This document shows, one piece after another, positions 25,282-33,948 of a stretch of 64,000 bases of DNA. Location: contig NZ_BHVZ01000014.1 in the NCBI RefSeq assembly GCF_003865035.1, positions 372,001 through 436,000 on the forward strand. The letters are read 5' to 3'. The notes below the pieces were generated by a model. It saw nothing but the letters and a program-made list of their open reading frames with translations. It was not told the DNA's origin and did not search any database. The DNA comes from Anaerotignum faecicola (GTDB lineage Bacteria; Bacillota; Clostridia; Lachnospirales; Anaerotignaceae). The position numbers and the translations under genes are program-made. Within the stretch, counting starts at the first letter, position 1. Each line of letters opens with the position of its first letter.

Positions 25282-28200
25282 TTATACTCTTGCAACACCC
25301 AGTGTTACCTTTTCACCATTGATATTCCATTCCTTGCTCAGCTCGCCGCCCTTGCCTGCGACAACCTCAACTGCCAGTACATCGCCCTTGATGTCATTTG
25401 CAGCAAGGATTTCTGCAATCCTTGCGTTGCCGTCATAGTAAACGCGGATGCGGTCTGTTACGTTGAAATCAGCTTCCTTACGCATGGTCTGTACCTTGGA
25501 AACGATTTCACGCACGAAGCCTTCTTCCACCAGCTCGGGTGTCAGGTTTGTGTCCAGAACAACGGTCAGGTTGTTGTCGCCGGAGGATACGAAGCCGTCC
25601 TTTTCTGCGGTATCAACCAGAACATCATCCATTTCCAGAACAACCTCGCTGCCGTCTACGGTGAAGGAAACCTTGCCGTCTGCCTTCAGCTGTGCCATGA
25701 AGCTGTTGCCCTCTACCTCCTTCAGATAAGCACCGATGGCAGGCACCAGCTTGCCGTATTTCTTGCCCAGTGTTCTCAGCTGAGGCTTGAAGGTGTAGGT
25801 TGTGAAGGCTTCTACGTCATCTGTGAAGGAAACTGCCTTTACATTCAGCTCGTCCTTGATGATGTCGCAGTATTCTGCGGGCAGGCTCTGTGCTGCCTTT
25901 ACATACATCATAGCCAAAGGCTGTCTGTTCTTCATTGCGCTTGCGTTTCTTGCCGCACGGCCTTCTACAACAACCTTCAAAACGAAGTCCATGTTTTCTT
26001 CCAAATCAGCATCTACCCATTCTGCATGGTATGCAGGCCAATCGCAGAGGTGAACGGATTCGGGAGCGCTTGCATCCACCTTCTTCACCAGATTGCCGTA
26101 GATTTCCTCTGTGATGAAGGGGGTGAAGGGAGCAGCCAGCTTTACCATGGTTTCCAGAACGGTATACAGTGTCATATAAGCATTGATTTTATCCTGCTCC
26201 ATGCCTTCTGCCCAGAAGCGCTCACGGCTTCTTCTTACATACCAGTTGGACAGGTCATCCAAGAAATCAACCATTGCACGGGCAGGCTCTGTCAGCTTGT
26301 AGCCCTCCAGAGATTCATCCACGAATTTATTCAGTGTCTGCAGCTTGGAGAGAATCCATTTATCCATGGGAGCCAGCTTTTCATAATCCAGTGTGTATTT
26401 TGTAGGATCGAACTGGTCGATTTCTGCGTACAGGATGTAGAAAGCGTAGGTGTTCCACAGCGTACCCATGAATTTTCTCTGCATTTCGGATACAGCCTCA
26501 TCATAATAGCGAGAGGGCAGCCAAGGCGCGGAGTTTGCGTAGAAGTACCAACGAACCGCATCGGCACCCTGCTTATTCAGTGCATCCCAAGGGTTAACAA
26601 CGTTGCCTTTATGCTTGGACATCTTCTGACCGTCCTTATCCTGCACATGTCCCAGAACGATGCAGTTCTTATAGGGAGCCTTATCGAACAGCAGTGTGCT
26701 GACAGCCAGTAGAGTATAGAACCAGCCACGGGTCTGGTCAACTGCCTCGGAGATAAAGTCTGCGGGGAAGTTTTCATCGAAGATATCTTTGTTTTCAAAC
26801 GGATAGTGCCACTGTGCGAAGGGCATGGAGCCGCTGTCGAACCAGCAGTCGATAACCTCAGGCACTCTTGTCATCAGCTTGCCGCATTTCGGGCAGGTGA
26901 TGTGTACCGCATCGATGAAGGGCTTGTGCAGTTCGATATTGTCGGGGCAGTCGGGAGACATTTCCTTCAGCTCTGCAATGCTGCCGATGGTGTGTCTGTG
27001 TCCACATTCACATTCCCAGATGGGCAGTGGAGTACCCCAGTATCTTTCGCGGGACAGACCCCAGTCGATAACGTTTTCCAGGAAGTTGCCGAAACGACCC
27101 TCCTTGATGTTGTCGGGATACCAGTTGATTGTTCTGTTGTTGCGCACCAGATTATCTCTCAGTGCAGTCATTTTGATGAACCATGTGCTTCTTGCATAAT
27201 ACAACAGAGGTGTGTCACATCTCCAGCAGAAAGGATAATTATGTTCGAAGGGCAGTGCTGCAAATAAGGTGCCGTTTTCTTCCATATATTTCAGAATAAC
27301 AGGATCGGCATCCTTTACGAACAGACCTTCAAAGGGGCCTGCCAGGCTGTTCAGGTGACCTGTGGTGTCAACATTTTGATAGAAGGTTACATCATATTTT
27401 TTACATACACGGTAGTCATCCTCACCATACGCATACGCAGTGTGAACGATACCGGTACCATCTGTCAGTGTTACATAATCATCGCAGGTTACGAAGTAGC
27501 CCTTGAAGTCCTCGCCGTTGGGCTGGAAATCGAACAGGGGTTCATATTTTACATATTCCAGATCGCCGCCCTTCATGGATTCTACGACTTCATAATTGCC
27601 TTCGCCCAGAACGCTGTCCAAGAGTGCCTCAGCCATGATTACATAATAATCCTGATATTTTGCTTTAACATAGGTTTCGTTTGCATTTACGGACAGAATT
27701 ACGTTGGAGGGCAGTGTCCAAGGGGTTGTTGTCCAAGCAAGGAAGTAGGTGTTTTCTGTGCCTTCCATTTTGAATTTTGCAATGGCAGAGGTTTCCTTTA
27801 CATCCTTATAGCCCTGTGCAACCTCGTGAGAGGAAAGTGCTGTGCCGCAGCGAGGGCAGTAGGGAACAACCTTGTGGCCCTTATACAGCAGACCCTTGTC
27901 CCAGATCTGCTTCAGTGCCCACCATTCGGATTCGATATAGTCATTATGGTATGTGACATAGGGATGATCCATATCCGCCCAGAAGCCGACACGGTCACTC
28001 ATGGAACGCCATTCCTGTTCGTATGTCCATACGCTTTCCTTACATTTTTCGATGAAGGGCTCTACGCCGTAGCCTTCAATCTGATCCTTGCCATCCAGAC
28101 CCAGTGTCTTTTCTACCTCCAGTTCAACAGGCAAACCGTGTGTATCCCAGCCGGCCTTTCTCAGAACCTTGTAGCCCTTCATGGTTTTGTAGCGGGGGAT

Positions 28201-28401
28201 TAAGTCCTTTACCGCACGGGTGATGATGTGACCGATATGGGGCTTGCCGTTTGCTGTCGGGGGGCCGTCATAGAAGGTGAAAACGGGTGCGCCTTCTCTT
28301 GCCTTGATGCTCTTGCCGAAGATGTCATTGTCCTTCCAATACTTTTCAACCTGTACTTCTCTTTCAACGAAGTTCATGTTATTGGGTACCTTGTCGTACA
28401 T
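25282..28401 (-). CDS. ileS: Isoleucyl-tRNA synthetase
   Basis: Class I synthetase charging tRNA-Ile, with an editing (CP1) domain that hydrolyses Val-tRNA-Ile. 1039 residues; this length and the sequence style fit the type 2 (eukaryote-like, often mupirocin-tolerant) group better than the about 920-residue type 1. HIGH motif as KPHIGHIITRA (about 53-63), KMSKS as DGQKMSKHKGN (about 603-613). ATG at 28401 follows AAGGAGGAA. Expression is controlled by the Ile T-box at 28745-29023. Confidence 0.97.
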   Translation of the reverse strand: MYDKVPNNMNFVEREVQVEKYWKDNDIFGKSIKAREGAPVFTFYDGPPTANGKPHIGHIITRAVKDLIPRYKTMKGYKVLRKAGWDTHGLPVELEVEKTLGLDGKDQIEGYGVEPFIEKCKESVWTYEQEWRSMSDRVGFWADMDHPYVTYHNDYIESEWWALKQIWDKGLLYKGHKVVPYCPRCGTALSSHEVAQGYKDVKETSAIAKFKMEGTENTYFLAWTTTPWTLPSNVILSVNANETYVKAKYQDYYVIMAEALLDSVLGEGNYEVVESMKGGDLEYVKYEPLFDFQPNGEDFKGYFVTCDDYVTLTDGTGIVHTAYAYGEDDYRVCKKYDVTFYQNVDTTGHLNSLAGPFEGLFVKDADPVILKYMEENGTLFAALPFEHNYPFCWRCDTPLLYYARSTWFIKMTALRDNLVRNNRTINWYPDNIKEGRFGNFLENVIDWGLSRERYWGTPLPIWECECGHRHTIGSIAELKEMSPDCPDNIELHKPFIDAVHITCPKCGKLMTRVPEVIDCWFDSGSMPFAQWHYPFENKDIFDENFPADFISEAVDQTRGWFYTLLAVSTLLFDKAPYKNCIVLGHVQDKDGQKMSKHKGNVVNPWDALNKQGADAVRWYFYANSAPWLPSRYYDEAVSEMQRKFMGTLWNTYAFYILYAEIDQFDPTKYTLDYEKLAPMDKWILSKLQTLNKFVDESLEGYKLTEPARAMVDFLDDLSNWYVRRSRERFWAEGMEQDKINAYMTLYTVLETMVKLAAPFTPFITEEIYGNLVKKVDASAPESVHLCDWPAYHAEWVDADLEENMDFVLKVVVEGRAARNASAMKNRQPLAMMYVKAAQSLPAEYCDIIKDELNVKAVSFTDDVEAFTTYTFKPQLRTLGKKYGKLVPAIGAYLKEVEGNSFMAQLKADGKVSFTVDGSEVVLEMDDVLVDTAEKDGFVSSGDNNLTVVLDTNLTPELVEEGFVREIVSKVQTMRKEADFNVTDRIRVYYDGNARIAEILAANDIKGDVLAVEVVAGKGGELSKEWNINGEKVTLGVARV

Positions 28402-28744
28402 TTCAATTCCTCCTTAAAAATGATTTACCTTTCAAAGTGTGTTTCTCTCGTAGCTTGTTCTTTTTTCCTTTGTGTTTTTCTGATACCTCTGAAATTTTTG
28501 TCTTTTGTACTTTTTTTGCTTTATCTTCCGTATGGTTTATGATGGTGCGGTTTTTGCCGCTGTTTTACTGTCGATATGAAAATCGGAGAGACCGCGGAGA
28601 AAGCTGGAATATACCTCAAAGCTCGAATGTACCTCAAATCCTTCGGATTTTCGGTAGATTTGCTTCGCAAATAAGTCATAATAAATTTTCGGATAAGCAA
28701 GCTTATGAAAATTTATTCCTGCCTTGCATTCTTCGCTTTTTTGT
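28402..28744 (-). other. Untranslated segment between T-box and ileS
   Basis: 343 bases without a credible gene. It holds three strong hairpins: AAATCC-TTC-GGATTT (28636-28650), ATTTGC-TTC-GCAAAT (28658-28672), and AATAAATTTTC / GAAAATTTATT (28680-28717), plus two copies of TACCTCAAA (28614-28638). T-box leaders normally end within about 50-100 bases of the start codon, so this is an unusually long additional leader. Confidence 0.6.
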
Positions 28745-29023
28745 AAATAAAAAAACCCTTTCATCCCTACAGGACGAAAGAGTTCGCGGTACCACCTGAA
28801 TTGACGGCACAAAATGCCGCCCAGCTTATTGACATCACCATCATGATGCTTTCCCTTAACGCGGGCTACGGCAGAGCCTACTGAGCAAAAGAACGGTTCG
28901 GACTGCCACTCCGGAGTGATTTTCTGTATCTTCCTTGTCATCGGGCTCCCACCAAGCCCCCGACTCTCTGCAGGCAAGCTGAGGATACATACTGTCTCCT
29001 TCATAGTGTTTTTTCGTATTTAC
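28745..29023 (-). promoter_or_regulatory. T-box riboswitch, Ile (ATC) specifier
   Basis: Leader RNA that senses uncharged tRNA-Ile. On the minus strand: stem I begins GGAGACAGTATGTATCC (AGTA loop-E strand), its 3' side is GATACAGAAAATCACTCC, giving specifier codon ATC (Ile) followed by A. The antiterminator has the T-box TGGTACCGCG (28789-28798 region), then a terminator hairpin (CTTTCGTCC/GGATGAAAG) with a T run near 28748. Uncharged tRNA-Ile would favour antitermination and ileS expression. Confidence 0.9.
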
Positions 29024-29029
29024 CTGTGT

Positions 29030-29058
29030 ATTATACAATGCGTACAAAAACTTGTAAA
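29030..29058 (-). promoter_or_regulatory. Promoter of the T-box/ileS transcript
   Basis: On the minus strand TTTACA (29058-29053), 17-bp spacer, TATAAT (29035-29030); start about 29023. Confidence 0.75.
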
Positions 29059-29210
29059 GCATTTTTTGCAAAGAAACCAAAAGAATGGTGTATTCATGAA
29101 AACTGTATACAAAAGTACCGAAATTTCAAGAGAAAATAAGGGAAAAACGCGAAAAAAACGTGATTTTTGCATACAATGTGTAAATTTACATGTAAAGACA
29201 GTTAAAAAAT

Positions 29211-29239
29211 TTGATTTTCCGAGAAAAACTATGTATAAT
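29211..29239 (+). promoter_or_regulatory. Promoter upstream of pncB
   Basis: TTGATT, 17-bp spacer, TATAAT. It is followed at 29247-29266 by the hairpin CAGAACC/GGTTCTG, and by a second possible -35 TTGACA at 29284. Confidence 0.6.
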
Positions 29240-29246
29240 TGGTAAT

Positions 29247-29271
29247 CAGAACCACGCACGGTTCTGCTTTT
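29247..29271 (+). repeat. CAGAACC/GGTTCTG hairpin
   Basis: 7-bp inverted repeat with a 6-nt loop and CTTTT after it. Its arms match those of the 24-bp palindrome at 2831-2854; it may be a short transcription attenuator ahead of pncB or a degenerate copy of the same repeat. Confidence 0.5.
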
Positions 29272-29354
29272 GTAAATATTATCTTGACAGGGTGCAGAAA
29301 ACAGAAAAAATAAGAAAACCGGACATCCTGTAACACCGAAAAGGAGATTTTAAA

Positions 29355-30812
29355 ATGAAAGGTAGAGACTTTGCACTGCTGACAGACTTATATGAGCTGA
29401 CCATGATGCAGGGCTACTATGAAACAGGCGCATATAACAGAAAGGTCGTATTCGATCTGTTCTATAGAAAGAACCCCAGCGGCAACGGCTTTGCAATTAC
29501 CGCAGGGCTGCAGCAGGCGATTGAATATCTGGATGGGCTGCATTTTACAGAGGAGGATATTGCATATCTGGAAAGCTTAAATCTTTTCTCTGAGGACTTC
29601 ATTGACTACCTGAGAAGCTTCCGCTTTACGGGCGAGGTTTATGCCGTTCCCGAAGGAACCATCGTATTCCCGCATGAGCCGCTGATGCGTATCAAGGCCC
29701 CCATCATTGAGGCACAGCTGATTGAAACCGCACTGCTGAACATCATCAACCACCAGAGCCTGATTGCAACAAAGGCTTCCCGTGTAGTACACGCAGCACA
29801 GGGCGACCCCGTTCTGGAATTTGGTCTGCGCCGTGCGCAGGGTCCCGATGCAGGTACGGTCGGTGCAAGAGCGGCAGTCATCGGCGGCTGTGTGGCAACA
29901 AGCAACGTGCTGACAGGCAAGCTGTATGATGTTCCCGTAAAGGGTACCCATGCGCATAGCTGGGTAATGAGTTTCCCCGATGAGCTGACAGCCTTCCGCA
30001 CCTATGCAAATCTGTTCCCCGATGCGTGCATCCTTCTGGTAGATACCTATAATACACTGAAAAGCGGTGTTCCCCATGCCATTCAGGTGTTTGATGAAAT
30101 GAAGGCGGCGGGCACATTGCCCGAAAAAGGCTATGGTATCCGTCTTGACAGCGGTGACCTTGCATATCTTTCCAAGAGAGCAAGACAGATGCTGGATGAG
30201 GCAGGCTATCCCAATGCAGTCATTTCTGCCTCCAGTGACTTGGATGAAAATCTGATTACAAGCCTGAAGCTGCAGGGCGCAACCATCACCCTCTGGGGCG
30301 TTGGTACAAAGCTGATTACCTCTGACGATTGCCCTGCCTTTGGCGGTGTGTATAAGCTGGCGGCAGAGGAAACCGAAAGCGGTGATTTTGAACCTAAGAT
30401 TAAGCTGTCTAATAATGTAGAGAAGGTAACGAATCCCGGCATCAAGAAAATTATCCGTATTTATGATAAAAAGACAGGCAAGATTAAGGCTGACCTTCTG
30501 GCATTGGAGGAAGAAGAATTCACAGAGGATTCCGATTTGTATATCTATGATACGAATGCAAAATGGAAAAGCATGCAGCTGCCTGCCGGCAGCTTCACGC
30601 TTCGCGAACTGCTTGTTCCCATCTTTGTGGATGGTAAGTTGGTGTATGAATGCCCCAAGGCAATGGACATTCAGGCATACTGCAACAGAGAAAAGGATAC
30701 CCTCTGGGAAGAACAGAAACGTCTGAAAAACCCCGATATTGTGCCGGTTGACCTTTCCGATAAGCTGAGTGCAATGAAGCTGAAGCTGATTGAAGCGGCA
30801 ACAATGATTTAA
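29355..30812 (+). CDS. pncB: Nicotinate phosphoribosyltransferase
   Basis: First step of NAD salvage from nicotinate (Preiss-Handler): nicotinate + PRPP + ATP to nicotinate mononucleotide. 485 residues. N-terminal ALLTDLYELTMMQGYYE, mid AQGPDAGTVGARAAVIGGCVATSN, the phosphorylated-His region KGTHAHSWVM (H about 199-201) and C-terminal phosphate-binding GVGTKLITS. SD AAAAGGAGA precedes the ATG. Monocistronic with a terminator. Confidence 0.95.
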   Translation: MKGRDFALLTDLYELTMMQGYYETGAYNRKVVFDLFYRKNPSGNGFAITAGLQQAIEYLDGLHFTEEDIAYLESLNLFSEDFIDYLRSFRFTGEVYAVPEGTIVFPHEPLMRIKAPIIEAQLIETALLNIINHQSLIATKASRVVHAAQGDPVLEFGLRRAQGPDAGTVGARAAVIGGCVATSNVLTGKLYDVPVKGTHAHSWVMSFPDELTAFRTYANLFPDACILLVDTYNTLKSGVPHAIQVFDEMKAAGTLPEKGYGIRLDSGDLAYLSKRARQMLDEAGYPNAVISASSDLDENLITSLKLQGATITLWGVGTKLITSDDCPAFGGVYKLAAEETESGDFEPKIKLSNNVEKVTNPGIKKIIRIYDKKTGKIKADLLALEEEEFTEDSDLYIYDTNAKWKSMQLPAGSFTLRELLVPIFVDGKLVYECPKAMDIQAYCNREKDTLWEEQKRLKNPDIVPVDLSDKLSAMKLKLIEAATMI

Positions 30813-30837
30813 AAAGTATAAAAAGAAAAGCAATGAA

Positions 30838-30877
30838 AACGCTGTGCGGAAACGAAAAAGCCGCATGGCGTTTTTTT
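30838..30877 (+). terminator. Intrinsic terminator of pncB
   Basis: AACGCTGTGCGG / CCGCATGGCGTT arms followed by TTTTT. Confidence 0.83.
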
Positions 30878-30895
30878 GTGCTTTTCCGGGGATTC

Positions 30896-30924
30896 TTGCA
30901 CAATCTGTGAAAAATTGGTATACT
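30896..30924 (+). promoter_or_regulatory. Promoter of the LuxR/MalT-like gene
   Basis: TTGCAC, 17-bp spacer, TATACT. Its place inside the upstream open frame supports the internal TTG start at 30955. Confidence 0.65.
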
Positions 30925-30954
30925 GATGCCAAGAAAAGGGGAGGGGGGATTTAT

Positions 30955-33372
30955 TTGCAAACGATTTATTTTTCTGAAAGATTGCTGTGCCAGCTGGAAC
31001 GGCTGCATACCGTGCCGCTGACGCTTGTAGAAGCACCTGCCGGCTATGGAAAAACAACCGCCCTGAAGCATGCCCTCAGAGATGTGCCGTATGGGGCATT
31101 GCGCTGGCATAATGCGCAGGATGCCACAGTCTGCTGCGATTGGCTCGTGCGCCAGATTGCACAGAAGGACTCTGCTCTGGCACAGCAGATTTTCGATTTA
31201 TATCATGAAAACGGGCCTTTGGTGCATGCAAAGCCTGCGGAGGAATCCTCGCTTTATCTGATGATTGATAATTTTCAGGTGATTGCGGCGCAGTTCCCGT
31301 TTTCCGTTTTGCAGCTGCTTTCTGCCCTGAAGGGTACCGCTGTGCATGTTATTTTTCTTTCTCGCAGCTTTTGGCAGCTGCCGATACAGGATTTGATGCA
31401 CGTCTGTTATATTTCCAAAAAGGATTTTTTCCTGCGAAAAGAGGATATTATCTGCTTTGCAGAGGAGCTGGGCATTTCCCTTACGGAAAAGCAGGCGATA
31501 CATATTCAGAAGGAAACAGGCGGTTGGGCGGCGGTTGTTTCGCTGTATCTGCAAAACGGCTGCGAAGAGGTGGAATGGAAAAAGCTGAGCCGTCTGATGG
31601 AGGATTTATTCTGGAGAAGGCAGGAGGATATCCTTAAAAAGGCGCTGCTGCGTCTTGCGCAATTTGAAACGGTAGATGTAGAAATGGTGCGCGCGCTGAC
31701 AGAGGACATTGCGGATTTGCAGCAGATGGGCGAGTGGTTTTATAGTCTGCCCCTGCTGTACTATGATGCGGAGCAGCAGAGGTACTGCCTCTGTGCGCTG
31801 CTGCGGAAGTTTTTGCTTTATCGCCTGCATAATGCGTCCTTTCTGACGCAGTGGGACAGCTATCATCGCTGTGGCTGCTGGTATCGGGAGCATGGGGAGA
31901 CGAAAAAAGCCGTTGCCGCCTTCTATAAGGTTCTGGATTATGCGGGAATTCTTTCCTGCGATTTGACAGGGCTTCTATTCGAAAAATTCGATAAGCTTTC
32001 CTATACGGAAATTGCAGGGGAGATTCTGAGACATTGCCCGATGGAAACGAAGCAGAGGTATCCCTTATCCCTTCTTCGGCTTTGCTATGCGCTTTTTGCC
32101 GATGCCGCTTTTACGGAATATCAACAGCTTCTGGAGGAAGCGAAGGGCATCATCTGTGATGGGAATGACCCCAATCTTCTGGGAGAATGGGAGCTGATTG
32201 CCGCCTTTCAGGATTTCCCCAATCTGGAAAAAATGGAACAGCATTATCAGCGGGCAAAACGCCTGATGACAGCGCCATCTGTTATCTTTACGGTGGGAGA
32301 ACCGTTTTTGTTCGGCAGTATTTCCATGTGGCGGCTGTTCTATACAAAGCCGGGTGAACTGGAACGAACCGCAGAAACATTGGAACGCGTCATGAAGCTG
32401 TATAATTCCCTGACGGCAGGGCATGGCAGCGGTGCGGCGGAGCTGTATCGGGGCGAGGTCTGCTGTGCGCAGGGGCGCTTCGCCGATGCGGAAATCTATG
32501 GCTATCAGGCGTTGTATGCGTCTCTGCAAAGAAAGAATGCCTGCGTGACCTATGGTGCGGCGCTGCTTCTTGGCACCAATGCAGTCTATCGCGGAGATTT
32601 GGAGGCATGGAAGCGGATCTTGGACTATCTGGAGGACCCTGCGCATACCTATGCCTTCCTGCAGGATAGCTTTCTGGATGTGTGCATGAAGGAAACGGTA
32701 CAGAGCTATTTTGCTATGCTGCAGCCGAAGGAGAGCAGATTGCGAAAACGCCTGCAAGCGGCATCCAATCGGCTGTATGATTTGAATTTTACAAACAGTG
32801 CCATCAAGGGCGTGCGTATTCCAAGAATTATTCTGAAGAAGAATTATCATAAGGCGATTGGGATTCTGGAGGTAGCATTGAAGGTGGATGCAAGGCTGAT
32901 TGCCCTTCCGTCCCAGCTTTTTATCCATACCAATCTGGCGCTTTGCTATTTTGCCATCGGACGCAGCCGAAAGGCGGCGGAGCATCTGGAATTTACGCTT
33001 TCCCTGGCAGAACGGGATCAGGTGCTTTCGTTTGCGGCTTATTTCCGCGAATATTTGGAGCCGTTGTTTTATCTGCCCTCTGTTTCCAGAAAATATGCCG
33101 CTGTCATTCAGGAAATCCGTAGCCTGCCGATACAGAATATCCCTGCTGTGCCGGAATGGAAGGCGTTCATTCCCAAGCAGGAGAATGAATGGGAGGAGCC
33201 GCTCAGCAAACGGGAGCGTGAAATTGCGGAGCTTGCGGCAAGAGGACTTCGCAACGGAGAAATTGCCGAAATGCTGCATATTTCAGAGGGTACGGTCAAG
33301 AATCATCTGAAGATTGTGTTCCGAAAATTGAATATCGACCGCCGTTCCAGTCTAAGGGGACGGTTGCGTTAA
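30955..33372 (+). CDS. LuxR-family ATP-dependent (MalT-like) regulator
   Basis: Large transcriptional regulator, about 805 residues. An N-terminal STAND-type NTPase has Walker A in EAPAGYGKTTAL (about 22-33) and a Walker B-like LYLMIDNF near 100; the central part is helical repeats of the TPR kind; the C terminus is a LuxR HTH (LSKREREIAELAARGLRNGEIAEMLHISEGTVKNHL). I place the start at the TTG 30955, which has GGGGAGGGGGG seven bases before it and a promoter just upstream; the frame is open 37 codons further but through the promoter. The ligand is unknown, and no sugar or transporter genes are adjacent. Confidence 0.88.
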   Translation: MQTIYFSERLLCQLERLHTVPLTLVEAPAGYGKTTALKHALRDVPYGALRWHNAQDATVCCDWLVRQIAQKDSALAQQIFDLYHENGPLVHAKPAEESSLYLMIDNFQVIAAQFPFSVLQLLSALKGTAVHVIFLSRSFWQLPIQDLMHVCYISKKDFFLRKEDIICFAEELGISLTEKQAIHIQKETGGWAAVVSLYLQNGCEEVEWKKLSRLMEDLFWRRQEDILKKALLRLAQFETVDVEMVRALTEDIADLQQMGEWFYSLPLLYYDAEQQRYCLCALLRKFLLYRLHNASFLTQWDSYHRCGCWYREHGETKKAVAAFYKVLDYAGILSCDLTGLLFEKFDKLSYTEIAGEILRHCPMETKQRYPLSLLRLCYALFADAAFTEYQQLLEEAKGIICDGNDPNLLGEWELIAAFQDFPNLEKMEQHYQRAKRLMTAPSVIFTVGEPFLFGSISMWRLFYTKPGELERTAETLERVMKLYNSLTAGHGSGAAELYRGEVCCAQGRFADAEIYGYQALYASLQRKNACVTYGAALLLGTNAVYRGDLEAWKRILDYLEDPAHTYAFLQDSFLDVCMKETVQSYFAMLQPKESRLRKRLQAASNRLYDLNFTNSAIKGVRIPRIILKKNYHKAIGILEVALKVDARLIALPSQLFIHTNLALCYFAIGRSRKAAEHLEFTLSLAERDQVLSFAAYFREYLEPLFYLPSVSRKYAAVIQEIRSLPIQNIPAVPEWKAFIPKQENEWEEPLSKREREIAELAARGLRNGEIAEMLHISEGTVKNHLKIVFRKLNIDRRSSLRGRLR

Positions 33373-33578
33373 GAAAAAGATAAAAAATGTCCCTTTCGTG
33401 ATATACCATAAAAGCGGAAAAATTTGTAAAATAAAGGAAGATAGAGTTCAGTTGCGTGCATTTGTCCGCAGAGGAAAAGGGGTATTTTTCCTGCGGGAGG
33501 GAACAGGTGCAGATGAACAGTACCCATAGCAGAAATGTAAAAAGCGAAATGTAAAAAGCATGGAGGGGAGGGAGTTTT

Positions 33579-33719
33579 TTGGTACAGGCTGAGAAATTGC
33601 TGTTATGGGATATTTTTCAGGGGAAATCTATCAGAACGGAATCTCTGCACGCGGGACAAAAATGTGGAAATGAAAGAGGGGCACAGCTGCGCGCAGAAAT
33701 CCCAACAGGCGGAATGTGA
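33579..33719 (+). CDS. Possible small protein
   Basis: 46-codon open frame from TTG with an excellent Shine-Dalgarno (GGAGGGGAGGGAG) about seven bases before it. The product is soluble, without recognisable motif, and ends TGGM. The downstream plus-strand terminator at 33891 shows that this strand is probably transcribed here, so either this peptide or a non-coding RNA is plausible. Weak call. Confidence 0.3.
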   Translation: MVQAEKLLLWDIFQGKSIRTESLHAGQKCGNERGAQLRAEIPTGGM

Positions 33720-33890
33720 TAAGTTGGGCAAACGCATCCGTCGGAACCTTTGTGGTACAGGTAGATACACCAAAGCGAAGGATCGGAAAATGGTGTGCAA
33801 AGGGGCGGCTGTCTTGGCATAGAATAATCAGCAGACCCTTTGCAGGCGAAAAAGGCTTTGGTGCAATCGGTAAGTGCAAATACATAGAAG

Positions 33891-33931
33891 AAGGAGCCGC
33901 AGTGGGGATACCCCCGTTACGGCTCCTTTTT
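33891..33931 (+). terminator. Intrinsic terminator, plus strand
   Basis: AAGGAGCCG / CGGCTCCTT arms with TTTTT after the right arm, so it stops rightward transcripts; on the other strand the following bases are CTTCTTC, a poorer terminator for gpr. Confidence 0.8.
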
Positions 33932-33948
33932 CGCTGCTTTCTGTGGCG

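Larger units (their letters stand above)
33373..33948. other. Intergenic stretch, mostly unexplained
   Basis: 576 bases between the LuxR-like gene and gpr. Apart from the possible 46-codon ORF at 33579 and the plus-strand terminator at 33891-33931, I see no gene. A partly repeated GCGAAATGTAAAAAGC-like phrase occurs near 33533-33560 (GAAATGTAAAAAGC twice). Confidence 0.6.

Noticed and set aside
25267..26712. 481-residue plus-strand open frame opposite ileS
   Set aside because: Antisense shadow; Cys-rich, no domain, starts in a terminator.
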